Below, piece by piece: positions 1-8,050 of a stretch of DNA of 64,000 nucleotides. The position numbers were made by a program, and so were the translations under genes. How positions within the stretch are numbered: the first letter of the stretch is position 1; each line of letters opens with the position of its first letter. The notes under the pieces were generated by a model that saw nothing but the letters and a program-made list of their open reading frames with translations, was not told the origin of the DNA and made no database searches. The stretch covers positions 539,933 through 603,932 of the forward strand of contig CCFE01000011.1 in assembly GCA_000752035.1 (NCBI GenBank). The letters are read 5' to 3'. This DNA is from Bacillus rubiinfantis. Lineage in GTDB: Bacteria; Bacillota; Bacilli; Bacillales; Cytobacillaceae.

Positions 1-48
1 ATAACTACAACTGCTAAATCTAAAATAAAAGTTGAATTCGCAGATTAA
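1..48 (+). CDS. secreted 127-aa protein, 3' end only
   Basis: The last 15 codons and stop of the secreted-protein gene, identical to the end of the full copies at 1269 and 2873. The rest lies left of the window. A bidirectional terminator follows. Confidence 0.9.
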   Translation: MTTTAKSKIKVEFAD

Positions 49-54
49 ATAGAG

Positions 55-95
55 AAATGGTCGATAATCGTAAGATAAATTATCGACCATTTTTA
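55..95. terminator. bidirectional terminator between convergent genes
   Basis: A 13-bp near-perfect stem (AATGGTCGATAAT with its complement) is flanked by A and T runs on both sides, so it can end transcripts of the secreted-protein gene (+) and the membrane-protein gene (-). Confidence 0.8.
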
Positions 96-107
96 TTTAT
101 AAAATTC

Positions 108-707
108 TTAATTTGATGAAACAACTAGCACTTTGTATTCCTTTGGGATATGTAAAATGGTTTCATAGAAGGTTTCCTTATTATATTGGTCTGATATACT
201 TTTATCGATTTTCTTATATGTTAAATATGATTCATCTATCGATTCTTTTTGAATAACAGCTTGAATGGTAATTTTTTTAGTTGAGCCACCCTTTTTTACA
301 ATAGATACTTCAATCCAAACAGGTTTTTTATTGTTATCCATATAAATTGATTGAGTTCCGCTATTCTTATCATTTAGTAATTGTGAAAAGTCCCCCACCC
401 GATATTTATACTCCGGTAATGAATGAATGTAAGGTTTTAAATAACTATGTTTCCATTGTTTTTCATCCATTGAAAAATCATATCCCCTAAATTCATTGAG
501 TAAGTACCCAATAATTAGAAAGTTAGCCACTAGAAAACATACTCGAGTAATTGTTCCTAAGATAGAAAATGTTTTTCTGTCTAGAAGTAGATGTATTATA
601 AAGACAACTGCAATAATTATCCAAAATACCAAAGAAGTGATAACTAGTGGTGCATCTGAGAGACTTATTGTATCTTTGTATGCCTCCATTACTTTATTAA
701 AAGACAC
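108..707 (-). CDS. two-helix membrane protein of unknown function (copy 1)
   Basis: 199 aa, not recognised. The sequence shows two hydrophobic segments (about residues 20-42 and 48-71) with a short basic loop (LLLDRK) between them, followed by a soluble C-terminal domain of about 125 residues rich in charged and beta-forming residues. The start is GTG at 705-707 with AGGAGG nine bases upstream. It converges on the secreted-protein gene and shares its terminator. Because the pair is always amplified together, the two proteins may be partners, for example an exported factor and a membrane sensor or immunity-like protein; this is inference only. Confidence 0.75.
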   Translation of the reverse strand: MSFNKVMEAYKDTISLSDAPLVITSLVFWIIIAVVFIIHLLLDRKTFSILGTITRVCFLVANFLIIGYLLNEFRGYDFSMDEKQWKHSYLKPYIHSLPEYKYRVGDFSQLLNDKNSGTQSIYMDNNKKPVWIEVSIVKKGGSTKKITIQAVIQKESIDESYLTYKKIDKSISDQYNKETFYETILHIPKEYKVLVVSSN

Positions 708-1268
708 TCCTAAATTCCTCCTGAATTCCTAATATGAGAATGACAAAAACTAATTTAAAGTTTAACATAAATTTACAAGAATAAACATTCTAATTGTTAG
801 TCTTGATTCTCATTTTTTTCAAGCAATATGATTTTTAGAAAATTCGAATCTGAATATTTTTTGTCCTTATTTTAGAATTCTGCATTTTTGGAGGATTTAA
901 AACAGCCAGCAAACAAAAAAACACCGGGACTTCTGTATTCGAGCAGATTTCCCGGCGCTTCATTTTCTTTATCCCGCCTTAACGGGCAGTAAGACCCTCA
1001 CCTCTCAAGATTACGATTCTATAAGGAATCTAGGTGGGGGATCAACTGCCCGTAAAGGTCCGATTGGTTCGAACTAACCATCAGTGGGGATGACGCCCCC
1101 CACTGATGGAAGTTTCACTTTATGATAGTTGCAGCATTTCCTTCATGTCTTCTTGAGCATATGAGACTTATAGCACCAATATTTTTTACAAAAAAAGGAG
1201 ATTATGCAGGAAAAAACCAAAATATGAAGAATTATATATTAATATGGTAATAAAAGGGGGAAATAGAA
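708..1268. other. spacer with hcp-derived 3' UTR copy and junction
   Basis: AT-rich divergent spacer. Positions 903-1159 duplicate the hcp 3' region: a minus-strand terminator hairpin (CCGGGA...TCCCGG, 923-956), a long imperfect hairpin bounded by CGGGCAGT and ACTGCCCG, the CCATCAGTGGGG hairpin and the last 13 hcp codons. After the junction at 1160 comes a short leader with a good RBS (aaaaggagatt) and a possible 7-codon ORF, then the RBS of the 127-aa gene. The same layout occupies 2312-2872. Confidence 0.8.
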
Positions 1269-1652
1269 TTGAATTTTAAAAAGCAGAAAACATCGTTAGT
1301 GATAGGATTAATTTTATTATTGGCTCCGAGTGCTGCTTACGCAGGGGCAGGGGAATGGGATTCAAAAAAAGTTTATTCCTTTACCGATAAAAGTCCTATT
1401 TATTACTCTAATGGGGGAAATGTCAGAGTATGTCAACTTTCAGGCCCTGAAAATGAGATAGTAGCCTATGATGATGATCCCGGTTCTGGTGATGATCGTA
1501 TCAGCCCTGGCGGATTTATGGTTCCTGGACAAAAATTAAAGACTGGAAAGTGTGTAACTTATGATGTTAGTGAGTATAAAGATGGTGATAATGTTGAATT
1601 TTATATAACTACAACTGCTAAATCTAAAATAAAAGTTGAATTCGCAGATTAA
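1269..1652 (+). CDS. small secreted protein of unknown function (copy 2)
   Basis: 127 aa, not recognised. A clear Sec signal peptide covers residues 1-25 (basic start, hydrophobic core, cleavage after AYA). The mature part is about 102 residues, acidic, with a DDDPGSGDD stretch and two cysteines (about 56 and 94) that could form a disulfide. Alternating hydrophobic pattern suggests a beta fold. The start is TTG preceded by AGGGGG. Convergent with the membrane-protein gene at 1712. Its small size, secretion, AT-rich DNA and gene amplification would fit a bacteriocin-like or surface effector protein, but no family motif supports a function. Confidence 0.8.
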   Translation: MNFKKQKTSLVIGLILLLAPSAAYAGAGEWDSKKVYSFTDKSPIYYSNGGNVRVCQLSGPENEIVAYDDDPGSGDDRISPGGFMVPGQKLKTGKCVTYDVSEYKDGDNVEFYITTTAKSKIKVEFAD

Positions 1653-1658
1653 ATAGAG

Positions 1659-1699
1659 AAATGGTCGATAATCGTAAGATAAATTATCGACCATTTTTA
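1659..1699. terminator. bidirectional terminator (copy 2)
   Basis: Same 13-bp stem with flanking A and T runs as at 55-95, between the convergent genes of unit 2. Confidence 0.8.
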
Positions 1700-1711
1700 T
1701 TTATAAAATTC

Positions 1712-2311
1712 TTAATTTGATGAAACAACTAGCACTTTGTATTCCTTTGGGATATGTAAAATGGTTTCATAGAAGGTTTCCTTATTATATTGGTCTGATA
1801 TACTTTTATCGATTTTCTTATATGTTAAATATGATTCATCTATCGATTCTTTTTGAATAACAGCTTGAATGGTAATTTTTTTAGTTGAGCCACCCTTTTT
1901 TACAATAGATACTTCAATCCAAACAGGTTTTTTATTGTTATCCATATAAATTGATTGAGTTCCGCTATTCTTATCATTTAGTAATTGTGAAAAGTCCCCC
2001 ACCCGATATTTATACTCCGGTAATGAATGAATGTAAGGTTTTAAATAACTATGTTTCCATTGTTTTTCATCCATTGAAAAATCATATCCCCTAAATTCAT
2101 TGAGTAAGTACCCAATAATTAGAAAGTTAGCCACTAGAAAACATACTCGAGTAATTGTTCCTAAGATAGAAAATGTTTTTCTGTCTAGAAGTAGATGTAT
2201 TATAAAGACAACTGCAATAATTATCCAAAATACCAAAGAAGTGATAACTAGTGGTGCATCTGAGAGACTTATTGTATCTTTGTATGCCTCCATTACTTTA
2301 TTAAAAGACAC
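1712..2311 (-). CDS. two-helix membrane protein (copy 2)
   Basis: Identical 199-aa product to the gene at 108-707, with the same GTG start and AGGAGG. Two predicted transmembrane segments near the N-terminus and a soluble C-terminal domain. Function unknown. Confidence 0.75.
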   Translation of the reverse strand: MSFNKVMEAYKDTISLSDAPLVITSLVFWIIIAVVFIIHLLLDRKTFSILGTITRVCFLVANFLIIGYLLNEFRGYDFSMDEKQWKHSYLKPYIHSLPEYKYRVGDFSQLLNDKNSGTQSIYMDNNKKPVWIEVSIVKKGGSTKKITIQAVIQKESIDESYLTYKKIDKSISDQYNKETFYETILHIPKEYKVLVVSSN

Positions 2312-2872
2312 TCCTAAATTCCTCCTGAATTCCTAATATGAGAATGACAAAAACTAATTTAAAGTTTAACATAAATTTACAAGAATAAACATTCTAATTG
2401 TTAGTCTTGATTCTCATTTTTTTCAAGCAATATGATTTTTAGAAAATTCGAATCTGAATATTTTTTGTCCTTATTTTAGAATTCTGCATTTTTGGAGGAT
2501 TTAAAACAGCCAGCAAACAAAAAAACACCGGGACTTCTGTATTCCAGCAGATTTCCCGGCGCTTCATTTTCTTTATCCCGCCTTAACGGGCAGTAAGACC
2601 CTCACCTCTCAAGATTACGATTCTATAAGGAATCTAGGTGGGGGATCAACTGCCCGTAAAGGTCCGATTGGTTCAAACTAACCATCAGTGGGGATGACGC
2701 CCCCCACTGATGGAAGTTTCACTTTATGATAGTTGCAGCATTTCCTTCATGTCTTCTTGAGCATATGAGACTTATAGCACCAATATTTTTTACAAAAAAA
2801 GGAGATTATGCAGGAAAAAACCAAAATATGAAGAATTATATATTAATATGGTAATAAAAGGGGGAAATAGAA
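2312..2872. other. spacer with hcp-derived 3' UTR copy and junction (copy 2)
   Basis: Same content as 708-1268; the hcp fragment ends at 2763. It carries a C and an A at the two positions where copy 1 has G. Confidence 0.8.
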
Positions 2873-3256
2873 TTGAATTTTAAAAAGCAGAAAACATCGT
2901 TAGTGATAGGATTAATTTTATTATTGGCTCCGAGTGCTGCTTACGCAGGGGCAGGGGAATGGGATTCAAAAAAAGTTTATTCCTTTACCGATAAAAGTCC
3001 TATTTATTACTCTAATGGGGGAAATGTCAGAGTATGTCAACTTTCAGGCCCTGAAAATGAGATAGTAGCCTATGATGATGATCCCGGTTCTGGTGATGAT
3101 CGTATCAGCCCTGGCGGATTTATGGTTCCTGGACAAAAATTAAAGACTGGAAAGTGTGTAACTTATGATGTTAGTGAGTATAAAGATGGTGATAATGTTG
3201 AATTTTATATAACTACAACTGCTAAATCTAAAATAAAAGTTGAATTCGCAGATTAA
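2873..3256 (+). CDS. small secreted protein (copy 3)
   Basis: Identical 127-aa product to the gene at 1269-1652, with signal peptide, two cysteines and TTG start. The upstream region is also identical, so all complete copies should be expressed alike and raise gene dosage. Confidence 0.8.
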   Translation: MNFKKQKTSLVIGLILLLAPSAAYAGAGEWDSKKVYSFTDKSPIYYSNGGNVRVCQLSGPENEIVAYDDDPGSGDDRISPGGFMVPGQKLKTGKCVTYDVSEYKDGDNVEFYITTTAKSKIKVEFAD

Positions 3257-3262
3257 ATAGAG

Positions 3263-3303
3263 AAATGGTCGATAATCGTAAGATAAATTATCGACCATTT
3301 TTA
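3263..3303. terminator. bidirectional terminator (copy 3)
   Basis: Same hairpin as at 55-95 between the convergent genes of unit 3. Confidence 0.8.
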
Positions 3304-3315
3304 TTTATAAAATTC

Positions 3316-3915
3316 TTAATTTGATGAAACAACTAGCACTTTGTATTCCTTTGGGATATGTAAAATGGTTTCATAGAAGGTTTCCTTATTATATTGGTCT
3401 GATATACTTTTATCGATTTTCTTATATGTTAAATATGATTCATCTATCGATTCTTTTTGAATAACAGCTTGAATGGTAATTTTTTTAGTTGAGCCACCCT
3501 TTTTTACAATAGATACTTCAATCCAAACAGGTTTTTTATTGTTATCCATATAAATTGATTGAGTTCCGCTATTCTTATCATTTAGTAATTGTGAAAAGTC
3601 CCCCACCCGATATTTATACTCCGGTAATGAATGAATGTAAGGTTTTAAATAACTATGTTTCCATTGTTTTTCATCCATTGAAAAATCATATCCCCTAAAT
3701 TCATTGAGTAAGTACCCAATAATTAGAAAGTTAGCCACTAGAAAACATACTCGAGTAATTGTTCCTAAGATAGAAAATGTTTTTCTGTCTAGAAGTAGAT
3801 GTATTATAAAGACAACTGCAATAATTATCCAAAATACCAAAGAAGTGATAACTAGTGGTGCATCTGAGAGACTTATTGTATCTTTGTATGCCTCCATTAC
3901 TTTATTAAAAGACAC
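3316..3915 (-). CDS. two-helix membrane protein (copy 3)
   Basis: Identical 199-aa product to the copies at 108 and 1712. This is the copy next to the intact hcp gene, so it probably represents the ancestral position. Confidence 0.75.
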   Translation of the reverse strand: MSFNKVMEAYKDTISLSDAPLVITSLVFWIIIAVVFIIHLLLDRKTFSILGTITRVCFLVANFLIIGYLLNEFRGYDFSMDEKQWKHSYLKPYIHSLPEYKYRVGDFSQLLNDKNSGTQSIYMDNNKKPVWIEVSIVKKGGSTKKITIQAVIQKESIDESYLTYKKIDKSISDQYNKETFYETILHIPKEYKVLVVSSN

Positions 3916-4120
3916 TCCTAAATTCCTCCTGAATTCCTAATATGAGAATGACAAAAACTAATTTAAAGTTTAACATAAATTTACAAGAATAAACATTCTA
4001 ATTGTTAGTCTTGATTCTCATTTTTTTCAAGCAATATGATTTTTAGAAAATTCGAATCTGAATATTTTTTGTCCTTATTTTAGAATTCTGCATTTTTGGA
4101 GGATTTAAAACAGCCAGCAA

Positions 4121-4164
4121 ACAAAAAAACACCGGGACTTCTGTATTCCAGCAGATTTCCCGGC
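4121..4164 (-). terminator. hcp transcription terminator
   Basis: CCGGGA/TCCCGG stem followed on the minus strand by a run of seven T. It lies about 165 bp beyond the hcp stop codon, so the hcp transcript carries a long structured 3' UTR. Confidence 0.65.
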
Positions 4165-4190
4165 GCTTCATTTTCTTTATCCCGCCTTAA

Positions 4191-4319
4191 CGGGCAGTAA
4201 GACCCTCACCTCTCAAGATTACGATTCTATAAGGAATCTAGGTGGGGGATCAACTGCCCGTAAAGGTCCGATTGGTTCAAACTAACCATCAGTGGGGATG
4301 AAGAACCCCCCACTGATGG
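4191..4319 (-). repeat. structured element in the hcp 3' UTR
   Basis: Two hairpins: a long interrupted stem bounded by CGGGCAGT and ACTGCCCG (4191-4260), with inner GATTC/GAATC and CACCT/AGGTG pairs, and CCATCAGTGGGG/CCCCCCACTGATGG (4286-4319). The second hairpin and its flanks reappear in opposite orientation and degenerate form at 7688-7742, so it is a dispersed element. It might be a bcr-like repeat or an IS200/IS605-derived palindrome element; I cannot decide from this window. Confidence 0.55.
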
Positions 4320-4329
4320 AAGTTTCACT

Positions 4330-5625
4330 TTATGATAGTTGCAGCATTTCCTTCATGTCTTCTTGAGCAGTGCCAATCAGTTTTAGATTAAATGTATCTT
4401 GCAGAACCTGCAGCACGCCTTCAGAGATAAATTCTGGTGCTTTAGGTCCAATGCGGATGTCTTGGATGCCTAAGCTAAACAGGCCTAAAAGAATGGCGAC
4501 AGCTTTTTGTTCGAACCATGATAACACGATGCTGACAGGCAATTCATTGATTTCACACTCGAATGCATCGGCTAAGGCCTTGGCAATTTTTACAGTAGAA
4601 ACGGAATTATTGCACTGCCCCAAATCGATATAACGTGGGATGTCAGTTCCTGGGACGACGCCGTAATCGACATCGTTGAAGCGGAATTTACCGCAAGATG
4701 TGGTTAAAATCACCGTTTCTGGCGGTAAAGATGTGGCCAGTTCGCGATAGTATTCGCCGCCTTTTCCAGGGGCATCACAGCCAGCAATCACAAAGAACCG
4801 TTTGATTTTCCCTGTTTTCACAGCATCGATAACCTCAGGGGCTAATCCTAAGACTGTTTCGTGGTGAAAACCGGTTAACAACGTTTCATCTGAATCAATC
4901 GCTGCCTCTGGTAATTCCAGTGCTCTCTCAATTAATGGTGAGAAGTCATCATTGACAATTTTTTGCACATTCTCAAGACCAGCCACTTCATAAGAGAACA
5001 TCCGGTCAGCGTAAGTGCCTTTAATTGGCATCACACAGTTTGTTGTCGCTAAAATGGCCCCAGGGAATTTTTCGAATAAGCGGCGCTGGTCATACCAAGC
5101 TTTACCGATATTGCCCTTCAGATGAGCATATTTCTTTAACGCCGGATAACCATGGGCTGGGAGCATTTCTGAATGAGTGTAAATATTAATGCCCTTACCC
5201 TCTGTCTGCTTCAATAATTCTTCCAGCGCAAACAAGTTGTGGCCAGTAACGACAATACAATGACCTTCAATTTTGTTTTGGCTAACGCGGATTGGTTCCG
5301 GGATACCAAGGCGCTTCGTATGGGCCTCATCGAGCATTTCCATCACCCGCACTGCTGATTGGCCAACTTTCATTGCCATATCAATATGTTCCTGCACATT
5401 GAAGTTTGAGTTGGTTAATGTCATATAAAGAGCTTCATGAGTAACCGTATCAACGAAATGATCGGTAAACCCCAATTGATTCGCATGTGTGCGATAAGCA
5501 GCAATACCTTTTAAGGCAAAAATAATCGTATCCTGAAGACTTGCAACCGTTTCATCCTTCCCACAGACGCCGATAACTTTGCAACCGCCGCTAGGAGTTT
5601 GTTCACATTGGTGACAAAACATCAT
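4330..5625 (-). CDS. hcp: hydroxylamine reductase / hybrid-cluster protein
   Basis: 431 aa, the size of the short class of Hcp rather than the 550-aa enterobacterial form. N-terminal cysteines C4, C7, C15 and C21 bind the proximal Fe-S cluster. Hybrid-cluster ligands lie in motifs such as TTNCVMP, GCDAPGKGGE, LTTSCGKFRF and DLGQCNNS. The family reduces hydroxylamine in vitro and acts as a high-affinity NO reductase under anaerobic nitrosative stress. The gene is monocistronic: an Fnr-type box lies upstream and a terminator downstream. Its last 13 codons plus 3' UTR are copied in each unit of the tandem array to the left, but the gene itself is intact. Confidence 0.95.
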   Translation of the reverse strand: MMFCHQCEQTPSGGCKVIGVCGKDETVASLQDTIIFALKGIAAYRTHANQLGFTDHFVDTVTHEALYMTLTNSNFNVQEHIDMAMKVGQSAVRVMEMLDEAHTKRLGIPEPIRVSQNKIEGHCIVVTGHNLFALEELLKQTEGKGINIYTHSEMLPAHGYPALKKYAHLKGNIGKAWYDQRRLFEKFPGAILATTNCVMPIKGTYADRMFSYEVAGLENVQKIVNDDFSPLIERALELPEAAIDSDETLLTGFHHETVLGLAPEVIDAVKTGKIKRFFVIAGCDAPGKGGEYYRELATSLPPETVILTTSCGKFRFNDVDYGVVPGTDIPRYIDLGQCNNSVSTVKIAKALADAFECEINELPVSIVLSWFEQKAVAILLGLFSLGIQDIRIGPKAPEFISEGVLQVLQDTFNLKLIGTAQEDMKEMLQLS

Positions 5626-5661
5626 TCTTCACTCACTTTCTTTTCGTTATGTATCCAATAT

Positions 5662-5705
5662 AGGATAGCGAAAAGAATCACATCTATAGTGTGACGCAAA
5701 TCACA
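5662..5705 (-). promoter_or_regulatory. Fnr-type box and -10 of the hcp promoter
   Basis: TGTGACGCAAATCACA at 5690-5705 is a perfect TGTGA-N6-TCACA palindrome, the Fnr consensus of Bacillus. A candidate -10 (TATCCT on the minus strand, 5662-5667) sits about 33 bp from the box centre, the geometry of a site near -41.5, as in class II activation. An overlapping TCACA half site lies just downstream toward hcp (5679-5683). This predicts oxygen-limited induction of hcp. Confidence 0.75.
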
Positions 5706-5923
5706 CCCCTTGCTATTGTTAAAAAATGTTCAAAAATTCACTTGAAACTTCCCACTTATAGTTCTGCTCTCAACTTATTAATGATCCGGAAGTTTAATTA
5801 CATTAAACAAAATATTTTAAAACTTGTACCTGCCAGCGTCGCATTCACCTATATCCAACTGCTGCATAGGCTGTTATACGAGTAATTCCTTGCTCCACTA
5901 TTTTTATAGAAGGGAGTTTTGCG

Positions 5924-7354
5924 ATGATGGAATTAACTGCAGCGCATTGGATGTATTTAATCGGTACTTTTCTCATTATTATCACGATGTTATTTCGGCA
6001 AAATGTTGTCGTTCCCTCCATACTCACAACCTTTTTAGTCGGTTGGATTTTTACCGGGTCATTTACGTCCGGATTACAGACCATCTTCAACGCTAGCCTG
6101 GTTGCTGCCGGTGAATTGTTCAATATTTTTCTCATAATCGCCATAATGACAGCACTACTGCACTCCTTAAAGGCACTAGGCGCTGATCAACAGATGATTA
6201 CACCGTTTCAACGTGTAATGAAAAATGGTCATTTGTCCTATTGGATTATTATTTTTGTTACGTATACGATTTCGTTATTCTTTTGGCCGACGCCGGCTGT
6301 GCCATTGGTTGGTGCTTTGCTTATTCCTGTAGCGATTCGCTCTGGATTGCCGCCGATCGGTGCAGCGATTGCCATTTCGCTTGCCGGTCAAGGAATGGCC
6401 CTATCATCTGACTATGTGATTCGCATTGCTCCGACGTTAACGGCAACGGCAGCCGGAGCAGATGTAGGCATTGTCGCCGATCGCGCATTTATTCTATCGC
6501 TGGTTGTTGGGGTGATAGCAATTGTGTTCGCGTATTTCGGAATTAGAAAGTCAATTTTGCACCCTTCTCAACAACATCTCCTCTCCTGGGAAAAAGAACA
6601 ATCTTCAGACGGTGCTGGAGATAGCGGTGATTTTCCACTTCGAAAAAATCGTAAATTTAGTATGCTGTTTGCCATCCTTGTTCCTGTTACATTTCTTATT
6701 ATCATTGTGTATATGTTCCTTGGAAAATTTTCAAAGTTCATTCCTGCCATTGAGGGTGGAACGGGAGCTGCATTAATTGGCGGGGCATCCGCCATTCTCC
6801 TCATCAGTGCCTCAGCGTTCTTGAATTTCCGCAAATCCCTTACCATCGTAAGCGACAATCTTGTCAAAGGGTTTTTATTCGCCTTCAAAGCCATGGGTCC
6901 TGTTATTCCAATTGCCGGCTTTTTCTTTATTGGCAGTGGAGAGTTGTCGGGGAGAATTTTTGGAATTGGCACAGAGAACGCCCCTTCTTTCCTGTTTGAT
7001 TTAGTTGTCGCTGGGCAGCAATTTATCCCGGAAAGTTCGTTAATCGCCGGCTTTGGCATTCTAATCATCGGTGCTATTACCGGCTTGGATGGCTCTGGCT
7101 TCTCGGGCCTGCCGTTAGTGGGTTCTTTATCCGGGGCACTCGGCGGCAGTGTCGGTGTCGATGTGGAAACATTAGCAGCCATCGGACAAATGGGCTCGGT
7201 TTGGGTCGGCGGCGGAACCTTGATTGCCTGGTCATCGCTTGTCGCAGTGGCGGGCTTCGCCAAAGTCCCAGTGATGGACCTCGTCCGCAAAAGCTTTCTG
7301 CCGGTGATGACTGGGCTTATAATAGCAACTTTTGTGGGATTGTGGCTGTTCTAG
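5924..7354 (+). CDS. membrane transporter, ion-transporter superfamily type
   Basis: 476 aa with about 11-12 hydrophobic segments, in two halves separated by a hydrophilic loop (about residues 205-245). Re-entrant-like motifs occur in both halves (WPTPAVPLVGALL near 122, and a Gly-rich GLDGSGFSGLPLVG near 385), typical of ion-transporter-superfamily carriers for organic anions such as GntP, DcuC or CitM. The start ATG-ATG follows AGAAGGGAG. It stands alone, and a hairpin at 7398-7423 follows. The substrate cannot be read from the sequence; a dicarboxylate or sugar acid is the best guess. Confidence 0.65.
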   Translation: MMELTAAHWMYLIGTFLIIITMLFRQNVVVPSILTTFLVGWIFTGSFTSGLQTIFNASLVAAGELFNIFLIIAIMTALLHSLKALGADQQMITPFQRVMKNGHLSYWIIIFVTYTISLFFWPTPAVPLVGALLIPVAIRSGLPPIGAAIAISLAGQGMALSSDYVIRIAPTLTATAAGADVGIVADRAFILSLVVGVIAIVFAYFGIRKSILHPSQQHLLSWEKEQSSDGAGDSGDFPLRKNRKFSMLFAILVPVTFLIIIVYMFLGKFSKFIPAIEGGTGAALIGGASAILLISASAFLNFRKSLTIVSDNLVKGFLFAFKAMGPVIPIAGFFFIGSGELSGRIFGIGTENAPSFLFDLVVAGQQFIPESSLIAGFGILIIGAITGLDGSGFSGLPLVGSLSGALGGSVGVDVETLAAIGQMGSVWVGGGTLIAWSSLVAVAGFAKVPVMDLVRKSFLPVMTGLIIATFVGLWLF

Positions 7355-7397
7355 ATTTGTAGATTGTGATGCTGGTTTGGTCTTTTGCAATAAATTT

Positions 7398-7424
7398 AGT
7401 CCCATAGACGAGTGCTATGGGACT
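7398..7424 (+). terminator. hairpin after transporter gene
   Basis: Perfect 10-bp stem AGTCCCATAG/CTATGGGACT. It lacks a strong T tract. A degenerate second version follows at about 7445-7480. Confidence 0.5.
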
Positions 7425-7507
7425 GCTTTGGGAAGTTTACTAGTTTTTTGTCCTATAGGCGACTGCTAGAGAACGATTTTTCACTGTCCAGATTTACCGC
7501 CCAATCA

Positions 7508-7584
7508 CTATTTCATATTGCCTGTGCCTGTAAGGTAGGTTGCGATTTCTGGAAAGAACGCCAGAACGGCGATAAATGACCCCA
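7508..7584 (-). pseudogene. remnant of a transporter C-terminus (possibly TRAP DctM-like)
   Basis: A short open stretch on the minus strand ends in AFFPEIATYLTGTGNMK and a stop, resembling C-termini of TRAP large permeases (FFPEIATYLP type). The frame is closed upstream after about 25 codons and no start or RBS is present. This is a weak assignment because of its length. Confidence 0.3.
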
Positions 7585-7585
7585 C

Positions 7586-7742
7586 TTACCTCAGAAAGCT
7601 GCTGAGCCATATTGCTGATGGAATTATTGAGTATGCTGAGGTTAAGAGCGGAGGAAGGAAATAAACAGCGGAGGAAAACTATTTTTATAAAGTGAAACTT
7701 CCATCAGTGAAGGTTTTCTACATTCCCCACTGGTGGTTAGTT
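7586..7742. repeat. hairpins including a degenerate hcp-type 3' element
   Basis: An ACCTCAG/CTGAGGT hairpin spans about 7590-7637. At 7688-7742 comes a sequence matching, in reverse orientation, the end element of the hcp 3' UTR (gtgaaacttccatcagtg ... ccccactggtggttagttt). No gene is visible here. Confidence 0.6.
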
Positions 7743-7743
7743 T

Positions 7744-7990
7744 AATTAAACGGAAAAATTCCGTTTATCACGGGAAATACTACTATTTCCCTCGAATTAA
7801 GGGAAACTTTTCCGCTTATGTGATCCAAACCCTTAGATTTTGCCTTATTTTAGAGGTAGTAAGCGGAATTCCTCCGCTTATATCTCCCCTTTAAGCCGCA
7901 AAATTTTCATTAGGCGGAAATTCTCCGCTTATGATTCTTAGCCCTTTCCTATGGCGAATCCCTTTGCCTTTTCGTAAGTTATTTAACCTG
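7744..7990. repeat. single diverged copy of the 232-bp repeat family
   Basis: Matches the unit tandemly amplified at 37662-40442, including CGGAAAAATTCCG, GGGAAATACTACTATTTCCC, AGCGGAATTCCTCCGC and GCGGAAATTCTCCGC, plus the trailing TTTTCGTAAGTTATTTAACC. The CCGYTTAT words start at 7761, 7812, 7874 and 7925, giving spacings of 51, 62 and 51 bp. Non-coding. Confidence 0.9.
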
Positions 7991-8050
7991 TGTTTCTACG
8001 CCCCCCGAAAGAGCCCCCGTCAATTGCCATGCGTTTTCGAACAACCACAT

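Larger units (their letters stand above)
1..1159. repeat. tandem amplification unit 1 (5' truncated by window edge)
   Basis: First visible, incomplete copy of the 1604-bp unit that is repeated at 1160 and 2764. Position 1 corresponds to position 1605 of the next copy, so the array continues to the left and the true copy number is unknown. The unit contains the end of the secreted-protein gene, the convergent membrane-protein gene, a long AT-rich spacer and a 3' fragment of hcp with its 3' UTR. It differs from the other copies at a few bases only, for example a G for C near 936 and a G for A near 1074. Confidence 0.97.
1160..2763. repeat. tandem amplification unit 2 (1604 bp)
   Basis: Complete copy running from the novel junction after the hcp fragment to the next junction. 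Both genes and all spacers are present and the proteins are identical to those of the other copies, which points to a recent amplification. The unit ends with the last 13 codons of hcp in reverse orientation. Confidence 0.97.
2764..4369. repeat. tandem amplification unit 3, running into intact hcp
   Basis: Last copy. It is 2 bp longer than unit 2, because the hcp 3' hairpin loop near 4300 reads gatgaagaaccccc instead of gatgacgcccccc. Identity with the other copies ends exactly at 4369, where the sequence continues into the full hcp gene, so this is the ancestral right end of the amplified segment. Confidence 0.96.

Noticed and set aside
496..732. 78-aa plus-strand ORF, repeated at 2100 and 3704
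   Set aside because: Shadow of the membrane-protein gene on the opposite strand; no RBS.
4191..4260. Known riboswitch or Bacillaceae-1 RNA
   Set aside because: Located after a stop codon, and the terminal loops lack the RUCCU motif of Bacillaceae-1; no aptamer consensus recognised.
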